NCBI RefSeq assembly: GCF_002135435.1
Contig: NZ_NEGK01000004.1
Coordinates: 186,001-250,000, forward strand
Direction of reading: 5' to 3'
DNA length: 64,000 nucleotides
Source of the DNA: Acinetobacter sp. ANC 3813
GTDB lineage: Bacteria > Pseudomonadota > Gammaproteobacteria > Pseudomonadales > Moraxellaceae
Program-made: the position numbers and the translations under genes
The notes under the pieces: generated by a model
Seen by the model: only the letters and a program-made list of their open reading frames with translations
Databases searched by the model: none
What the model was told of the DNA's origin: nothing
Part shown: in pieces, positions 55,114-62,826 of the stretch
How positions within the stretch are numbered: position 1 is the stretch's first letter
How the letters are laid out: every line of letters starts with the position of its first letter

Positions 55114-55127
55114 AGTACTGAGGGTAC

Positions 55128-55889
55128 TTACCAATAATTTTCAACAGCAATATTGCCTTCACCGCGGCGGTTCATGGTCAAGCCGCGGTCTTTCAGCGCA
55201 TCTTTGGTGTCATCGACCATTTGCGGGTTGCCGCACAGCATGACATGGCTGGTTTCTGGATTTAAAGCCATGCCTGCCGCCTTTTCTAAATCCCCATTGG
55301 CGATTAGCACAGGCAGACGCTCATGCAGCGGCGCATTCGGGTCACGCGTCACAATCGGAATAAACTGGAAGCCTGTATGCCCTTCGCCAAACAGCGCAGC
55401 AATTTCATTGATCCGATCGACATAAGCCAATTCTGCGTCTGTACGCACACTGTAAACCAAATTAATTTTTGAATATTTCTGCCATGTTTCAAAGTCTTGC
55501 AGCATTGATAGAAATGGCGCTAAGCCTGTTCCTGTGCCCAGCAGCCATAAGTCTTGCGGCAGCGGCAGCTGATAGCGTGCCAAGGTTAAGAAGCCGTATG
55601 GTATTTTTTCTAAGTACAGCTCATCCCCCACTTGCAGATGCTGCAGGTTGGAAGTGAACGCGCCATCTGGCACCACAATGGAGAAAAATTCCAAAGTTTC
55701 ATCAAAAGGTGAAGACACCACTGAATAGGCGCGCACCACCAAATCGTCTCCCACTTTTAAGCCAATGCGGGCAAATTGACCTGCAGTGAATTTAAAATGA
55801 GCAGGCCGCGTCATGGTAAAGCTGAATAAAGTATTGGTCCAACGATGTACAGATAAGACTTTTTCTAAGCTAAATTTCTCAATTGACAT
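55128..55889 (-). CDS. fpr: Ferredoxin/flavodoxin-NADP+ reductase
   Basis: A 253-residue FAD enzyme that passes electrons between NADPH and ferredoxin or flavodoxin. The FAD-binding R-x-Y-S motif is V-V-R-A-Y-S-V-V-S-S-P; the NADP-binding loop is L-G-T-G-T-G-L-A-P-F; the C-terminus ends V-E-N-Y-W with a terminal aromatic residue as in bacterial subclass I enzymes. It is divergent from a FinR-like LysR gene, an arrangement known in Pseudomonas, where FinR activates fpr during oxidative or redox stress. Confidence 0.95.
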   Translation of the reverse strand: MSIEKFSLEKVLSVHRWTNTLFSFTMTRPAHFKFTAGQFARIGLKVGDDLVVRAYSVVSSPFDETLEFFSIVVPDGAFTSNLQHLQVGDELYLEKIPYGFLTLARYQLPLPQDLWLLGTGTGLAPFLSMLQDFETWQKYSKINLVYSVRTDAELAYVDRINEIAALFGEGHTGFQFIPIVTRDPNAPLHERLPVLIANGDLEKAAGMALNPETSHVMLCGNPQMVDDTKDALKDRGLTMNRRGEGNIAVENYW

Positions 55890-55974
55890 GATTTCAACGT
55901 GGCATGAAAGACTGCGCTCATGTTAGCATGACGGCATAATTTATTAATATTTTTTAAATGTTAAGGCTCTATTC

Positions 55975-56856
55975 ATGCGCATGACTTTACGCCAGTTGGC
56001 TGTTTTTGTAGCAGTCGCTCAAGAAGGTACGGTAACTAAAGCCAGTGACGCCGTAAAACTCACGCAAAGCGCCGCGAGTATGGCTTTAGCAGATTTAGAA
56101 GACGGTTTAGGCGCTCCGCTGTTTGACCGCCTAGGTAAGCGCTTGCAGCTCAATGACTTAGGCCGCTTCCTGCTCCCTCAGGCGCTGGAAATTTTAGGCC
56201 GCTGTGAATCCTTTGAACAGGCAGCCAAAGGTGAACTGCAAAGCATTGATTTGCGTTTAGGCGCGACACTGACCATCAGTGACTATCTCATGCCTGACCT
56301 GATGGCTGATTTTTTACAGATTCAGCCTCAAGCGCATTTACAGCTGCAAGTGGGCAATACCCGCCAAATGATTGAAGCTGTGAATCAATTCCAATTAGAC
56401 TTAGCGCTCATTGAAGGCTCTTGCCATTTGCCGCAGCTGCAGTGCATACACTGGCGCGATGATGAGTTAGCCGTCTGCTGTGCACCAAGCCATCCATTGG
56501 CGCAATTGAACCGCCCTTTAACCGTGCAAGATTTTAACAGCAATGTTGAATGGATCTTACGCGAAGAAGGTTCAGGTACACGCGAAGTCTTTGACAATGC
56601 CATTTTAAAAGATTTACCCAATGCCAATATCCGCTTAACGCTGGGTCATAATGAAGCTATTCTTAAAATTGTGGCAGGCGGTTTAGGCATGTCCTGTATT
56701 TCTAAATTAGCCATTGAACCGCTGCTTGAAAAAGGCCAATTGGTGATTTTGCAGACACCTTTCTGGCAGCTGACCCGCCCGCTATTCATGCTGGTCCATC
56801 GTCAGAAATATCAAGGCCCGGGCTTAAAAGCCTTTATGAAATTCTGTGAAGATTAA
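55975..56856 (+). CDS. finR: LysR-type regulator, FinR-like
   Basis: A 293-residue LysR-family transcription factor. The N-terminal winged helix-turn-helix (L-R-Q-L-A-V-F-V-A-V-A-Q-E-G-T-V-T, then K-L-T-Q-S-A-A-S-M-A-L-A-D-L-E) is followed by a periplasmic-binding-like effector domain (about 90-290). It is divergently transcribed from fpr with an 85-base gap, matching the finR-fpr pair of Pseudomonas. The FinR name rests on this context; the effector is unknown. Confidence 0.85.
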   Translation: MRMTLRQLAVFVAVAQEGTVTKASDAVKLTQSAASMALADLEDGLGAPLFDRLGKRLQLNDLGRFLLPQALEILGRCESFEQAAKGELQSIDLRLGATLTISDYLMPDLMADFLQIQPQAHLQLQVGNTRQMIEAVNQFQLDLALIEGSCHLPQLQCIHWRDDELAVCCAPSHPLAQLNRPLTVQDFNSNVEWILREEGSGTREVFDNAILKDLPNANIRLTLGHNEAILKIVAGGLGMSCISKLAIEPLLEKGQLVILQTPFWQLTRPLFMLVHRQKYQGPGLKAFMKFCED

Positions 56857-56874
56857 TCACCTATTCACATAAAT

Positions 56875-56900
56875 AAAAAAGCGCCTCATGGCGCTTTTTT
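56875..56900. terminator. Bidirectional terminator between finR and CSD-Excalibur gene
   Basis: AAAAAAGCGCC pairs with GGCGCTTTTTT around a 4-base loop, between convergent genes. Confidence 0.9.
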
Positions 56901-56902
56901 AT

Positions 56903-57649
56903 TTATCGTCCAAACTGCCGTTCACATGGTTCGCCATCATTGTTGCCATCCATTTGTGTATTCGGACAATTTCTTATAAAAAATACCGCTTCTTCATAAG
57001 AACGCATTTGACTGCAATGTGTACGGCCATCACATTTAAATCCTGAAGCAGTCTGCTCTATGCTCTGAACTGATCCTGCAGGCCGATGTAGAGATGCTGG
57101 AACTGCATCTGTGTCACTAGCGGATTTTAAATTCTGCTTACCCGATTCACTTAACACCTGTTCTGGCAGATCACCGAGCGCTTTCCGCTGCTCAGCCACA
57201 ATATTTTGCTGTTCTTGCATTAATTGCTTGACACGCGCCTGTTTTTGCTCGCGGTAGGCCTGATATTTGCCATAAACCAAAACCGCCATCACAGCGATAA
57301 TCAGAACCCCAATGACTGGAAGGACTTTAGACCGTACAGCTGGCTTTGTCACTTTATCTGCTGTGACATAAGCGGCAGCTTCGTGCTCGGATACTTTTGT
57401 ATTGCATGGCACTCCAAAGTCATTTGTCTCATCCACAGATTTCAAATCTAAACGGACAATGTGCCCAGCTTTGAGTTTGCCTTGATCTTCCACAATCATA
57501 AATTTAAGCCGCTCACCCAATTTGGGTTCAATCTGCTTATTCGGATAATCCTTAATATGGAAGAAAATATCTTTGCTTTCGCCTTCGACCCTTATAAACC
57601 CAAAACCGCGTTCCGCGTTGTAATGTTTAACTTGCCCCTCTAAGAACAT
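56903..57649 (-). CDS. Cold-shock domain / TM / Excalibur fusion protein
   Basis: A 248-residue protein with three joined modules. Residues 1-70 form a cold-shock (OB-fold, RNA/ssDNA-binding) domain with R-G-F-G-F-I-R-V and D-I-F-F-H-I motifs. A membrane helix (about 109-127) follows, then a helical stalk with Q-E-Q-Q-N-I-V-A-E-Q-R-K-A-L-G and L-P-E-Q-V-L-S-E-S-G-K-Q-N-L (about 145-174). The C-terminal Excalibur-type domain (about 203-243) has Cys206, Cys212, Cys228 and Cys242 and the Ca-loop-like D-G-N-N-D-G-E-P-C. A nucleic-acid-binding domain inside the cell is thus tied to a periplasmic Ca-binding-type domain. Related pieces lie at 57730 and 58522. Confidence 0.85.
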   Translation of the reverse strand: MFLEGQVKHYNAERGFGFIRVEGESKDIFFHIKDYPNKQIEPKLGERLKFMIVEDQGKLKAGHIVRLDLKSVDETNDFGVPCNTKVSEHEAAAYVTADKVTKPAVRSKVLPVIGVLIIAVMAVLVYGKYQAYREQKQARVKQLMQEQQNIVAEQRKALGDLPEQVLSESGKQNLKSASDTDAVPASLHRPAGSVQSIEQTASGFKCDGRTHCSQMRSYEEAVFFIRNCPNTQMDGNNDGEPCERQFGR

Positions 57650-57693
57650 TATTTATCTCGTTATTCTTTAATTCATCATTATTCTAATAAAAA

Positions 57694-57713
57694 AAGAGGC
57701 CTTGCTGCCTCTT
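57694..57713 (-). terminator. Terminator of TM-stalk gene
   Basis: AAGAGGC pairs with GCCTCTT around a 6-base loop, followed on the minus strand by a T-run, 17 bases after the stop. Confidence 0.8.
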
Positions 57714-57729
57714 AATCATTCATTTTTAA

Positions 57730-58032
57730 TTAATTATTTTGCAGTTCCAGATTTTTCCGCCCTTGCTCAGACAACACACTTTCTGGCAGCTCTCCTTGTT
57801 CTTTACGCTGCTCTTCAACCAATTTTTGCTGCTCTTGCATAAACTGTTGCGCTTTCTGGCTTTGCAGCTGCTGATAGGCGCGATATTTGTGATAGCCGAC
57901 AAAACTATAATAAGCCAAGACTGCGCTGCAGGTGACCAATAAAAATTTCGACAAAAATGAAAACTTGGGTTTTTCATAGCGCGGCGAGTTTCGCCGTTTT
58001 TCCCGAACATCAGAAGATTTTTTGTAGCGCAC
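57730..58032 (-). CDS. Small TM-stalk protein, paralog of the CSD-Excalibur fusion
   Basis: A 100-residue protein. A basic N-terminus (about 1-25) precedes a membrane helix (about 27-46), then a helical stalk M-Q-E-Q-Q-K-L-V-E-E-Q-R-K-E-Q-G and L-P-E-S-V-L-S-E-Q-G-R-K-N-L. This aligns residue for residue with positions 144-174 of the fusion protein at 56903. It lacks both the cold-shock domain and the Excalibur domain. It is transcribed in the same direction as the cold-shock protein at 58522. Function unknown. Confidence 0.75.
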   Translation of the reverse strand: MRYKKSSDVREKRRNSPRYEKPKFSFLSKFLLVTCSAVLAYYSFVGYHKYRAYQQLQSQKAQQFMQEQQKLVEEQRKEQGELPESVLSEQGRKNLELQNN

Positions 58033-58470
58033 GTGTATACACCCTCACTTTAGCTGCAATTTTTGGCAAGCTGTTTCAGCGCTGCGCAGAAGGCAAAAAC
58101 TGATTATGGGAAATACGTCCGAGTCCCTAAGCCTTTCAGTAATTTGATTAAAACAATGACCTAAAACCCCATGATCAACCTTATAAAAATAAGACTAAAA
58201 ATGGATAATTAAAGCAGTTTTACCTAAAAATATTATATAAATAATTCAATAAGTTGCAATAAAACAAACACAAAAACAGGGCTTTAAAATCAGGCTATAA
58301 AAACACAATAAAACTATATTGTTCACACAATATCTCAGTTTGCATGGATTCTTTGATCTATCCGTATTAATTTTCTGATCTTTTTTAGAACATTCATTTT
58401 GCAATGTTCTAGTGTTGATTCAGTGATGCAAAATACAAATCGTTTCCGCATATCAGCAATAGTTCAGCCC
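58033..58470. other. AT-rich spacer with two dyads upstream of the TM-stalk gene
   Basis: About 440 bases without a gene I can support. It contains a perfect dyad ATATTGT-TCAC-ACAATAT (58316-58333) and another AGAACATT/AATGTTCT with an 8-base loop (58387-58410). Neither is followed by a T-run in the sense of a terminator. They could be operators or leader structures for the minus-strand gene at 57730. Confidence 0.4.
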
Positions 58471-58507
58471 AATAAAAATGGGCTGTATTACACAGCCCAT
58501 TTTTATT
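58471..58507. terminator. Terminator of the small cold-shock gene
   Basis: A perfect 16-base stem (AATAAAAATGGGCTGT with ACAGCCCATTTTTATT, 5-base loop), 14 bases beyond the stop of the cold-shock gene. Confidence 0.9.
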
Positions 58508-58521
58508 GAATTTTCTAAATC

Positions 58522-58815
58522 TTAACGTCTAAAATTACCTAAAAGTGATGACGTAATTGATTTATTATGCTCTGCGACACGAGTTTTTTTGGCTTTTTTT
58601 GACTGATCTTCTACACGTTCAATTTTAACCGCTTTGTATTTATCGCCGTTTTGAACCGCCATAAACTTCACGCGCTCGTGGCGTTTTGGCTCGCCTTCCG
58701 CAGATGGAAAATCTGAAATGTGGAAAAAAATATCCCCTTCAGCCGATCCAATAAAGCCATAGCCCTTTTCAGGGTCATACTGCTTCACTTTACCCAGATG
58801 CACTTCGTCTTTCAT
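58522..58815 (-). CDS. Small cold-shock-domain protein
   Basis: A 97-residue protein whose first 65 or so residues form a cold-shock domain (K-G-Y-G-F-I-G, D-I-F-F-H-I-S-D-F-P) and whose tail is Lys-rich and basic. The domain aligns best with the cold-shock part of the fusion protein at 56903, including an E-P-K-x-x-E-R-[VL]-K-F-M segment. It probably binds RNA or ssDNA. It is not a typical 70-residue CspA, being longer and with a basic extension. AGGGCGGGCGG precedes the ATG. Confidence 0.85.
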   Translation of the reverse strand: MKDEVHLGKVKQYDPEKGYGFIGSAEGDIFFHISDFPSAEGEPKRHERVKFMAVQNGDKYKAVKIERVEDQSKKAKKTRVAEHNKSITSSLLGNFRR

Positions 58816-58859
58816 GCTGCCGCCCGCCCTATTCTAAAAATGCCTTTTGACTATTATAT

Positions 58860-58888
58860 AAAAAAGAGGCTGTAGAAGCCTCTTTTTT
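58860..58888. terminator. Terminator of upp
   Basis: A 12-base stem (AAAAAAGAGGCT with AGCCTCTTTTTT) after the upp stop; also a T-run on the minus strand. Confidence 0.87.
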
Positions 58889-58904
58889 CACTCAGTGAAA
58901 AAAA

Positions 58905-59540
58905 TTAATCTTTTTGAACTGAACCGAAAATTTTGTCGCCTGCATCGCCTAAACCAGGAACGATGTAGCCATTTTCATTAATGCCTTGGTCAACAGAGGC
59001 AGTGAAAATAGTCACGTCCGAATGTGCAGTTTCTACACGCTTGATACCTTCAGGCGCAGCAACCAATACCATGACACGGATGTCTTTACAGCCGCTGGCT
59101 TTTAATACATCAATCGCAGCAACCAATGAAGAGCCTGTTGCCAGCATTGGGTCAATAATCATCGCAATACGGTTTTGAACATCCGGCACTAATTTTTTGT
59201 AGTATGTGCGCGCTTCTAAAGTTTCTTCATCACGCTCTAGACCGAGTACAGATACTTTTGCGCTTGGAATCAGGTTCAAGAAGCCATCTAACATACCGAT
59301 ACCAGCACGTAAAATTGGCACAACTGTAATTTTTTTACCCGCAATACGGTCTACTGTAACTTTGCCTGCCCAGCCATTAATTTCTTGATCGCAGACAGGT
59401 AAATCTTTAGTCGCTTCATAAGTCAGAAGCATTGTTACTTCTTGAGCCAGTTCACGGAAATTTTTAGTACTGATATCCGAACGGCGCAATAAACCGAGTT
59501 TATGGCGGATAAGCGGATGACGGATTTCATGGATAGCCAC
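58905..59540 (-). CDS. upp: Uracil phosphoribosyltransferase
   Basis: A 211-residue enzyme joining uracil and PRPP to give UMP (pyrimidine salvage). The PRPP loop [10 protein letters not shown] and the uracil-binding [11 protein letters not shown] are intact, and length matches the family. The start is GTG 59540, with AGGTG 8 bases upstream, giving the conserved [11 protein letters not shown] beginning. Single-gene unit. Confidence 0.96.
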   Translation of the reverse strand: MAIHEIRHPLIRHKLGLLRRSDISTKNFRELAQEVTMLLTYEATKDLPVCDQEINGWAGKVTVDRIAGKKITVVPILRAGIGMLDGFLNLIPSAKVSVLGLERDEETLEARTYYKKLVPDVQNRIAMIIDPMLATGSSLVAAIDVLKASGCKDIRVMVLVAAPEGIKRVETAHSDVTIFTASVDQGINENGYIVPGLGDAGDKIFGSVQKD

Positions 59541-59609
59541 GGGAGAACACCTAAAAGGTTTAAATCAAATTACTCCTAGTATAAAACATTTATCAAATGT
59601 TAAAAATAA

Positions 59610-59637
59610 AAAAAGCCCCCGATGTCGGAGGCTTTTT
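59610..59637 (-). terminator. Terminator of the nuo operon
   Basis: AAAAAGCC pairs with GGCTTTTT, with CCGA/TCGG inside the loop, about 30 bases after the nuoN stop. Confidence 0.83.
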
Positions 59638-59666
59638 CGTATTAACCGAATTAAATGATTAATTCA

Positions 59667-61211
59667 TTAGTTAAAACCGCTTTGCACCAAGGCCAGAATG
59701 AATTGCTGCAATTCAGGCGAAATTGCAAAGAATGCTACGCGTGAAGCTGCAATAATTGGATCTGGGTAAATACCGATTAACAGTACGAGCGCAGCTGCGC
59801 CAAGCACCATAATACCGCCCACTTTTTGACCCCAATGGTCTACAGCATCAATACGCGGGTTTTCAGGCGGAGTCATGTACATCACCACCATAACGCGCAA
59901 GTAGTAGTACAAGCCAATACCTGAACCGATGATAACCATTGCTGCAAGGAACCAAGATTGGCCTGCAACTGCAGTTTTCACCACAAGGAATTTACCGATA
60001 AAGCCCGCAGTTAACGGAATACCCGCCAATGACAGCATCATCACTGTCAATGTTGCAGTCAATACTGGACGGCGCCAGAATAAACCGCGGTACTCAGCCA
60101 AGCTGCCTGCTTCGTCTGTATTGTTATATGGACTAGACATTAAAGTCACAACACCGAACGCGCCTATTGTGGTTAATGTATAGGTAATCACATATACGTT
60201 TACAGATTCGAAAGTTGCAAAACCTTGAACTTGAAGGAAGTCAGTATTGTTTGCGCTGACAATTGCCACCAGTAAATAACCGAAGTGCGCAATTGAAGAA
60301 TAAGCAAGAATACGTTTCAAGTTGACTTGACGTACAGCCAGCAAGTTACCTGCAAGAATTGAAAGCACGGCAAGAATGGTCAGAATGACAACAAAACTGT
60401 CTGACAGCAATAAGCCAGAAGACAGTAAGTAACGTACAAATAAGCCAATCATTGCAACTTTAGCAACGGTCGCAAGGAACGTAGCTATCGGCGCTGGAGC
60501 ACCGGCATACACGTCAGGTGTCCATTTGTGGAATGGCGCAAGAGACAGTTTGAATGCCACAGCAAAAACGATTAGCGCTAAGCCCAATACTACAGCTGGC
60601 TGACTGAATGTCGTAAAGAGTTTACCGGGTTCAGCAACGAAGTTTAATGTACCTGTATAAGCATAAACATAAGCCATACCCATCAGCAGAGTTGCAGATG
60701 CAGTTGCTGAAAGTACAAGGTATTTCACACCTGCTTCAAGCGATTGAGAACGCTGATGCGTATAGGCCAATAAGCCGTATACAGGAATCGACATTAACTC
60801 AAGGCTAATGAAGAATGATGCATAGTGAGTGCTTGCCACCATCAGCAATGCACCTGTAACAGATGCAAGCATGAGGATGTACAGTTCTTCACGGTTGTCT
60901 TTATACGATTCAATATACGCATGAGACAGTGTGCAGCACGCAAGCGCCGCAATAATAATCACGAACTGATACAGTAGCGTAAACGGATCTACGACGAATA
61001 AGTTCATGATATTTGCAGGCGCGAACTGGCCTGCAAACACAACGAATAAAATGTAAAGCGCAGCAAGGTTCAAACCGACAACCGATGCAGTTGCAGCTAA
61101 ATTATGGTTGCGCTTGATGGCCACCAGCAGCATGACAACCACCGCTGTTAAAGCGACGATCATCACTGGTGCGATAGGCAGAAGATCAGCAAATGACATT
61201 GTGAAGTTCAT
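59667..61211 (-). CDS. nuoN: NADH-quinone oxidoreductase subunit N
   Basis: A 514-residue membrane subunit of complex I, with about 14 hydrophobic segments, one of the three antiporter-like proton-pumping subunits. Conserved P-x-H-x-W-x-P-D-V-Y-x-G-A-P-x-P motif (P-F-H-K-W-T-P-D-V-Y-A-G-A-P) and R-I-L-A-Y-S-S-I-A-H-F-G-Y are present. It follows nuoM by 3 bases and is the last gene of the nuo operon, ended by a terminator. A shorter start at the fifth codon is possible. Confidence 0.96.
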   Translation of the reverse strand: MNFTMSFADLLPIAPVMIVALTAVVVMLLVAIKRNHNLAATASVVGLNLAALYILFVVFAGQFAPANIMNLFVVDPFTLLYQFVIIIAALACCTLSHAYIESYKDNREELYILMLASVTGALLMVASTHYASFFISLELMSIPVYGLLAYTHQRSQSLEAGVKYLVLSATASATLLMGMAYVYAYTGTLNFVAEPGKLFTTFSQPAVVLGLALIVFAVAFKLSLAPFHKWTPDVYAGAPAPIATFLATVAKVAMIGLFVRYLLSSGLLLSDSFVVILTILAVLSILAGNLLAVRQVNLKRILAYSSIAHFGYLLVAIVSANNTDFLQVQGFATFESVNVYVITYTLTTIGAFGVVTLMSSPYNNTDEAGSLAEYRGLFWRRPVLTATLTVMMLSLAGIPLTAGFIGKFLVVKTAVAGQSWFLAAMVIIGSGIGLYYYLRVMVVMYMTPPENPRIDAVDHWGQKVGGIMVLGAAALVLLIGIYPDPIIAASRVAFFAISPELQQFILALVQSGFN

Positions 61212-61214
61212 GAC

Positions 61215-62825
61215 TTATTGGATCTCCACATTTTCAGCTGAAACGACAGCTTGCTGCACGGTATCAACTGTTTCTTGAACAGGAATGTAGCTATTCGCTA
61301 ACCACGCCATGCTTGAATTAGAAACGTCAAGGAACGTTTGCGGGTAAAGGCCCAGCCAAGTCAGACTCAGCGCACAAATCAGAAGAATAACAACTTCACG
61401 CGCATTCAAATCTTTTAACGGATTTGAATAGTGCTGCTGCTGTTCTTCATTTGGCACGCCAAACAATGCTTTGTGAATCAGAATTAAGCCGTATAGACCT
61501 GCGAATACTAAACTTACCGCAGCAAGAATCGTAAACACTGGGAATCTTTCATAAGAACCCATCAAGATCAGGAATTCACCGATGAAGTTACCTAGGCCTG
61601 GAATACCCACAAGCGCAGCAACAAAGAACATCAGGAAGAAAGCAAGATACTTGAACTGGCCGCGGATGCCGCCCATTAAGCGAAGATCACGCGTATGCAG
61701 ACGCTCGTATACTTGACCGCACATAATGAACAAGGCTGCAGAAGACAAGCCATGTGCAAGCATCATGATCATCAGACCTTGGAAAGTCAGAATGTTGCCT
61801 GCATAAATTGCAAGCAGGATGAAGCCCATATGTGAAATTGATGTATACGCCAATAAGCGTTTCATATCCGTTTGCTGGAAAGCACACCAAGCACCGTAGA
61901 AGATACCGATTAAACCGAAGATGATCGCAATATCAGCAAATTGAGCAGACGCTGCTGGGAAGAACGGAATGACGAAACGTAATAAACCGTAAGCCGCAGT
62001 CTTAATCAAAATACCCGCTAAGTCGACAGAACCTGCTGTCGGCGCTTGCGCATGCGCGTCTGGAAGCCAGCCGTGCAATGGGAAAACTGGAAGTTTTACC
62101 GCAAAACCGATAAACATACAGATCATGAAGGTATATGCCAAAGCAGGCGCCTGAGCATCAATCGTATGCGCTACAGCCATTAAATGCGTGTAGTCAAAAC
62201 GGATTTCGCCAGTCATTGAGTAGCCTACGACCACAAGGCCTAGGATACCGATCAGCATGATTAAACCGGCAACTTGGGTATAAATGAAGAATTTAGTTGC
62301 AGCATATACACGAGACTTGCCTTCTGCGCCGCGGTGACCCCAAAGCGCAATCAGGAAGTAAATCGGAACCAGCATCATCTCCCAGAAGAAGAAGAACAGG
62401 AACATATCGATCGCAAGAAATACACCGATTACGCCGCCTAAAGACCAAAGAAGGTTCAGGTGGAAGAAACCGACATTCTTCTGAATCTCACCCCATGAAC
62501 AGCCTACTGCAAGCACACCAAGGAGTGCAGTTAAACCCACCATAAGAAGCGACAAGCCATCCACTGCAAGGTGAATGTTAATGCCCAGCGTTTGAATCCA
62601 AGGCAGTTTGAACTCAGCTGCCCAAGTCGGCGCAGCGTTGCCAAGTTCGTAGGTATACGTTCCGGTTTGCCAAAGAACGATGGTTAAAACCAAGGTAATC
62701 AGCATACCGATCAGCGCGATATAGCGCGGCAAGTGCTTGTCGAGTTTATCGACCAGCCAACATGCAAAACCAGCAATGAACGGAATAAGGATCAGAGCGG
62801 GTAAAATTAAATTATTAGTTTCCAT
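61215..62825 (-). CDS. nuoM: NADH-quinone oxidoreductase subunit M
   Basis: A 536-residue antiporter-like proton-pumping subunit of complex I. Conserved are K-L-P-V-F-P-L-H-G-W-L-P-D-A-H-A-Q-A-P-T and L-A-Y-T-S-I-S-H-M-G-F. The start is ATG 62825 (M-E-T-N-N-L), with GGGGA 7 bases before it; an in-frame ATG at 62840 overlaps the nuoL end and adds five residues. nuoL ends 2 bases upstream, so translation is likely coupled. Confidence 0.96.
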   Translation of the reverse strand: METNNLILPALILIPFIAGFACWLVDKLDKHLPRYIALIGMLITLVLTIVLWQTGTYTYELGNAAPTWAAEFKLPWIQTLGINIHLAVDGLSLLMVGLTALLGVLAVGCSWGEIQKNVGFFHLNLLWSLGGVIGVFLAIDMFLFFFFWEMMLVPIYFLIALWGHRGAEGKSRVYAATKFFIYTQVAGLIMLIGILGLVVVGYSMTGEIRFDYTHLMAVAHTIDAQAPALAYTFMICMFIGFAVKLPVFPLHGWLPDAHAQAPTAGSVDLAGILIKTAAYGLLRFVIPFFPAASAQFADIAIIFGLIGIFYGAWCAFQQTDMKRLLAYTSISHMGFILLAIYAGNILTFQGLMIMMLAHGLSSAALFIMCGQVYERLHTRDLRLMGGIRGQFKYLAFFLMFFVAALVGIPGLGNFIGEFLILMGSYERFPVFTILAAVSLVFAGLYGLILIHKALFGVPNEEQQQHYSNPLKDLNAREVVILLICALSLTWLGLYPQTFLDVSNSSMAWLANSYIPVQETVDTVQQAVVSAENVEIQ

Positions 62826-62826
62826 T

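Noticed and set aside
58387..58410. AGAACATT/AATGTTCT hairpin as a terminator
   Set aside because: The T-run lies before the stem on the plus strand and an A-run follows it on the minus strand, the wrong arrangement for either direction.
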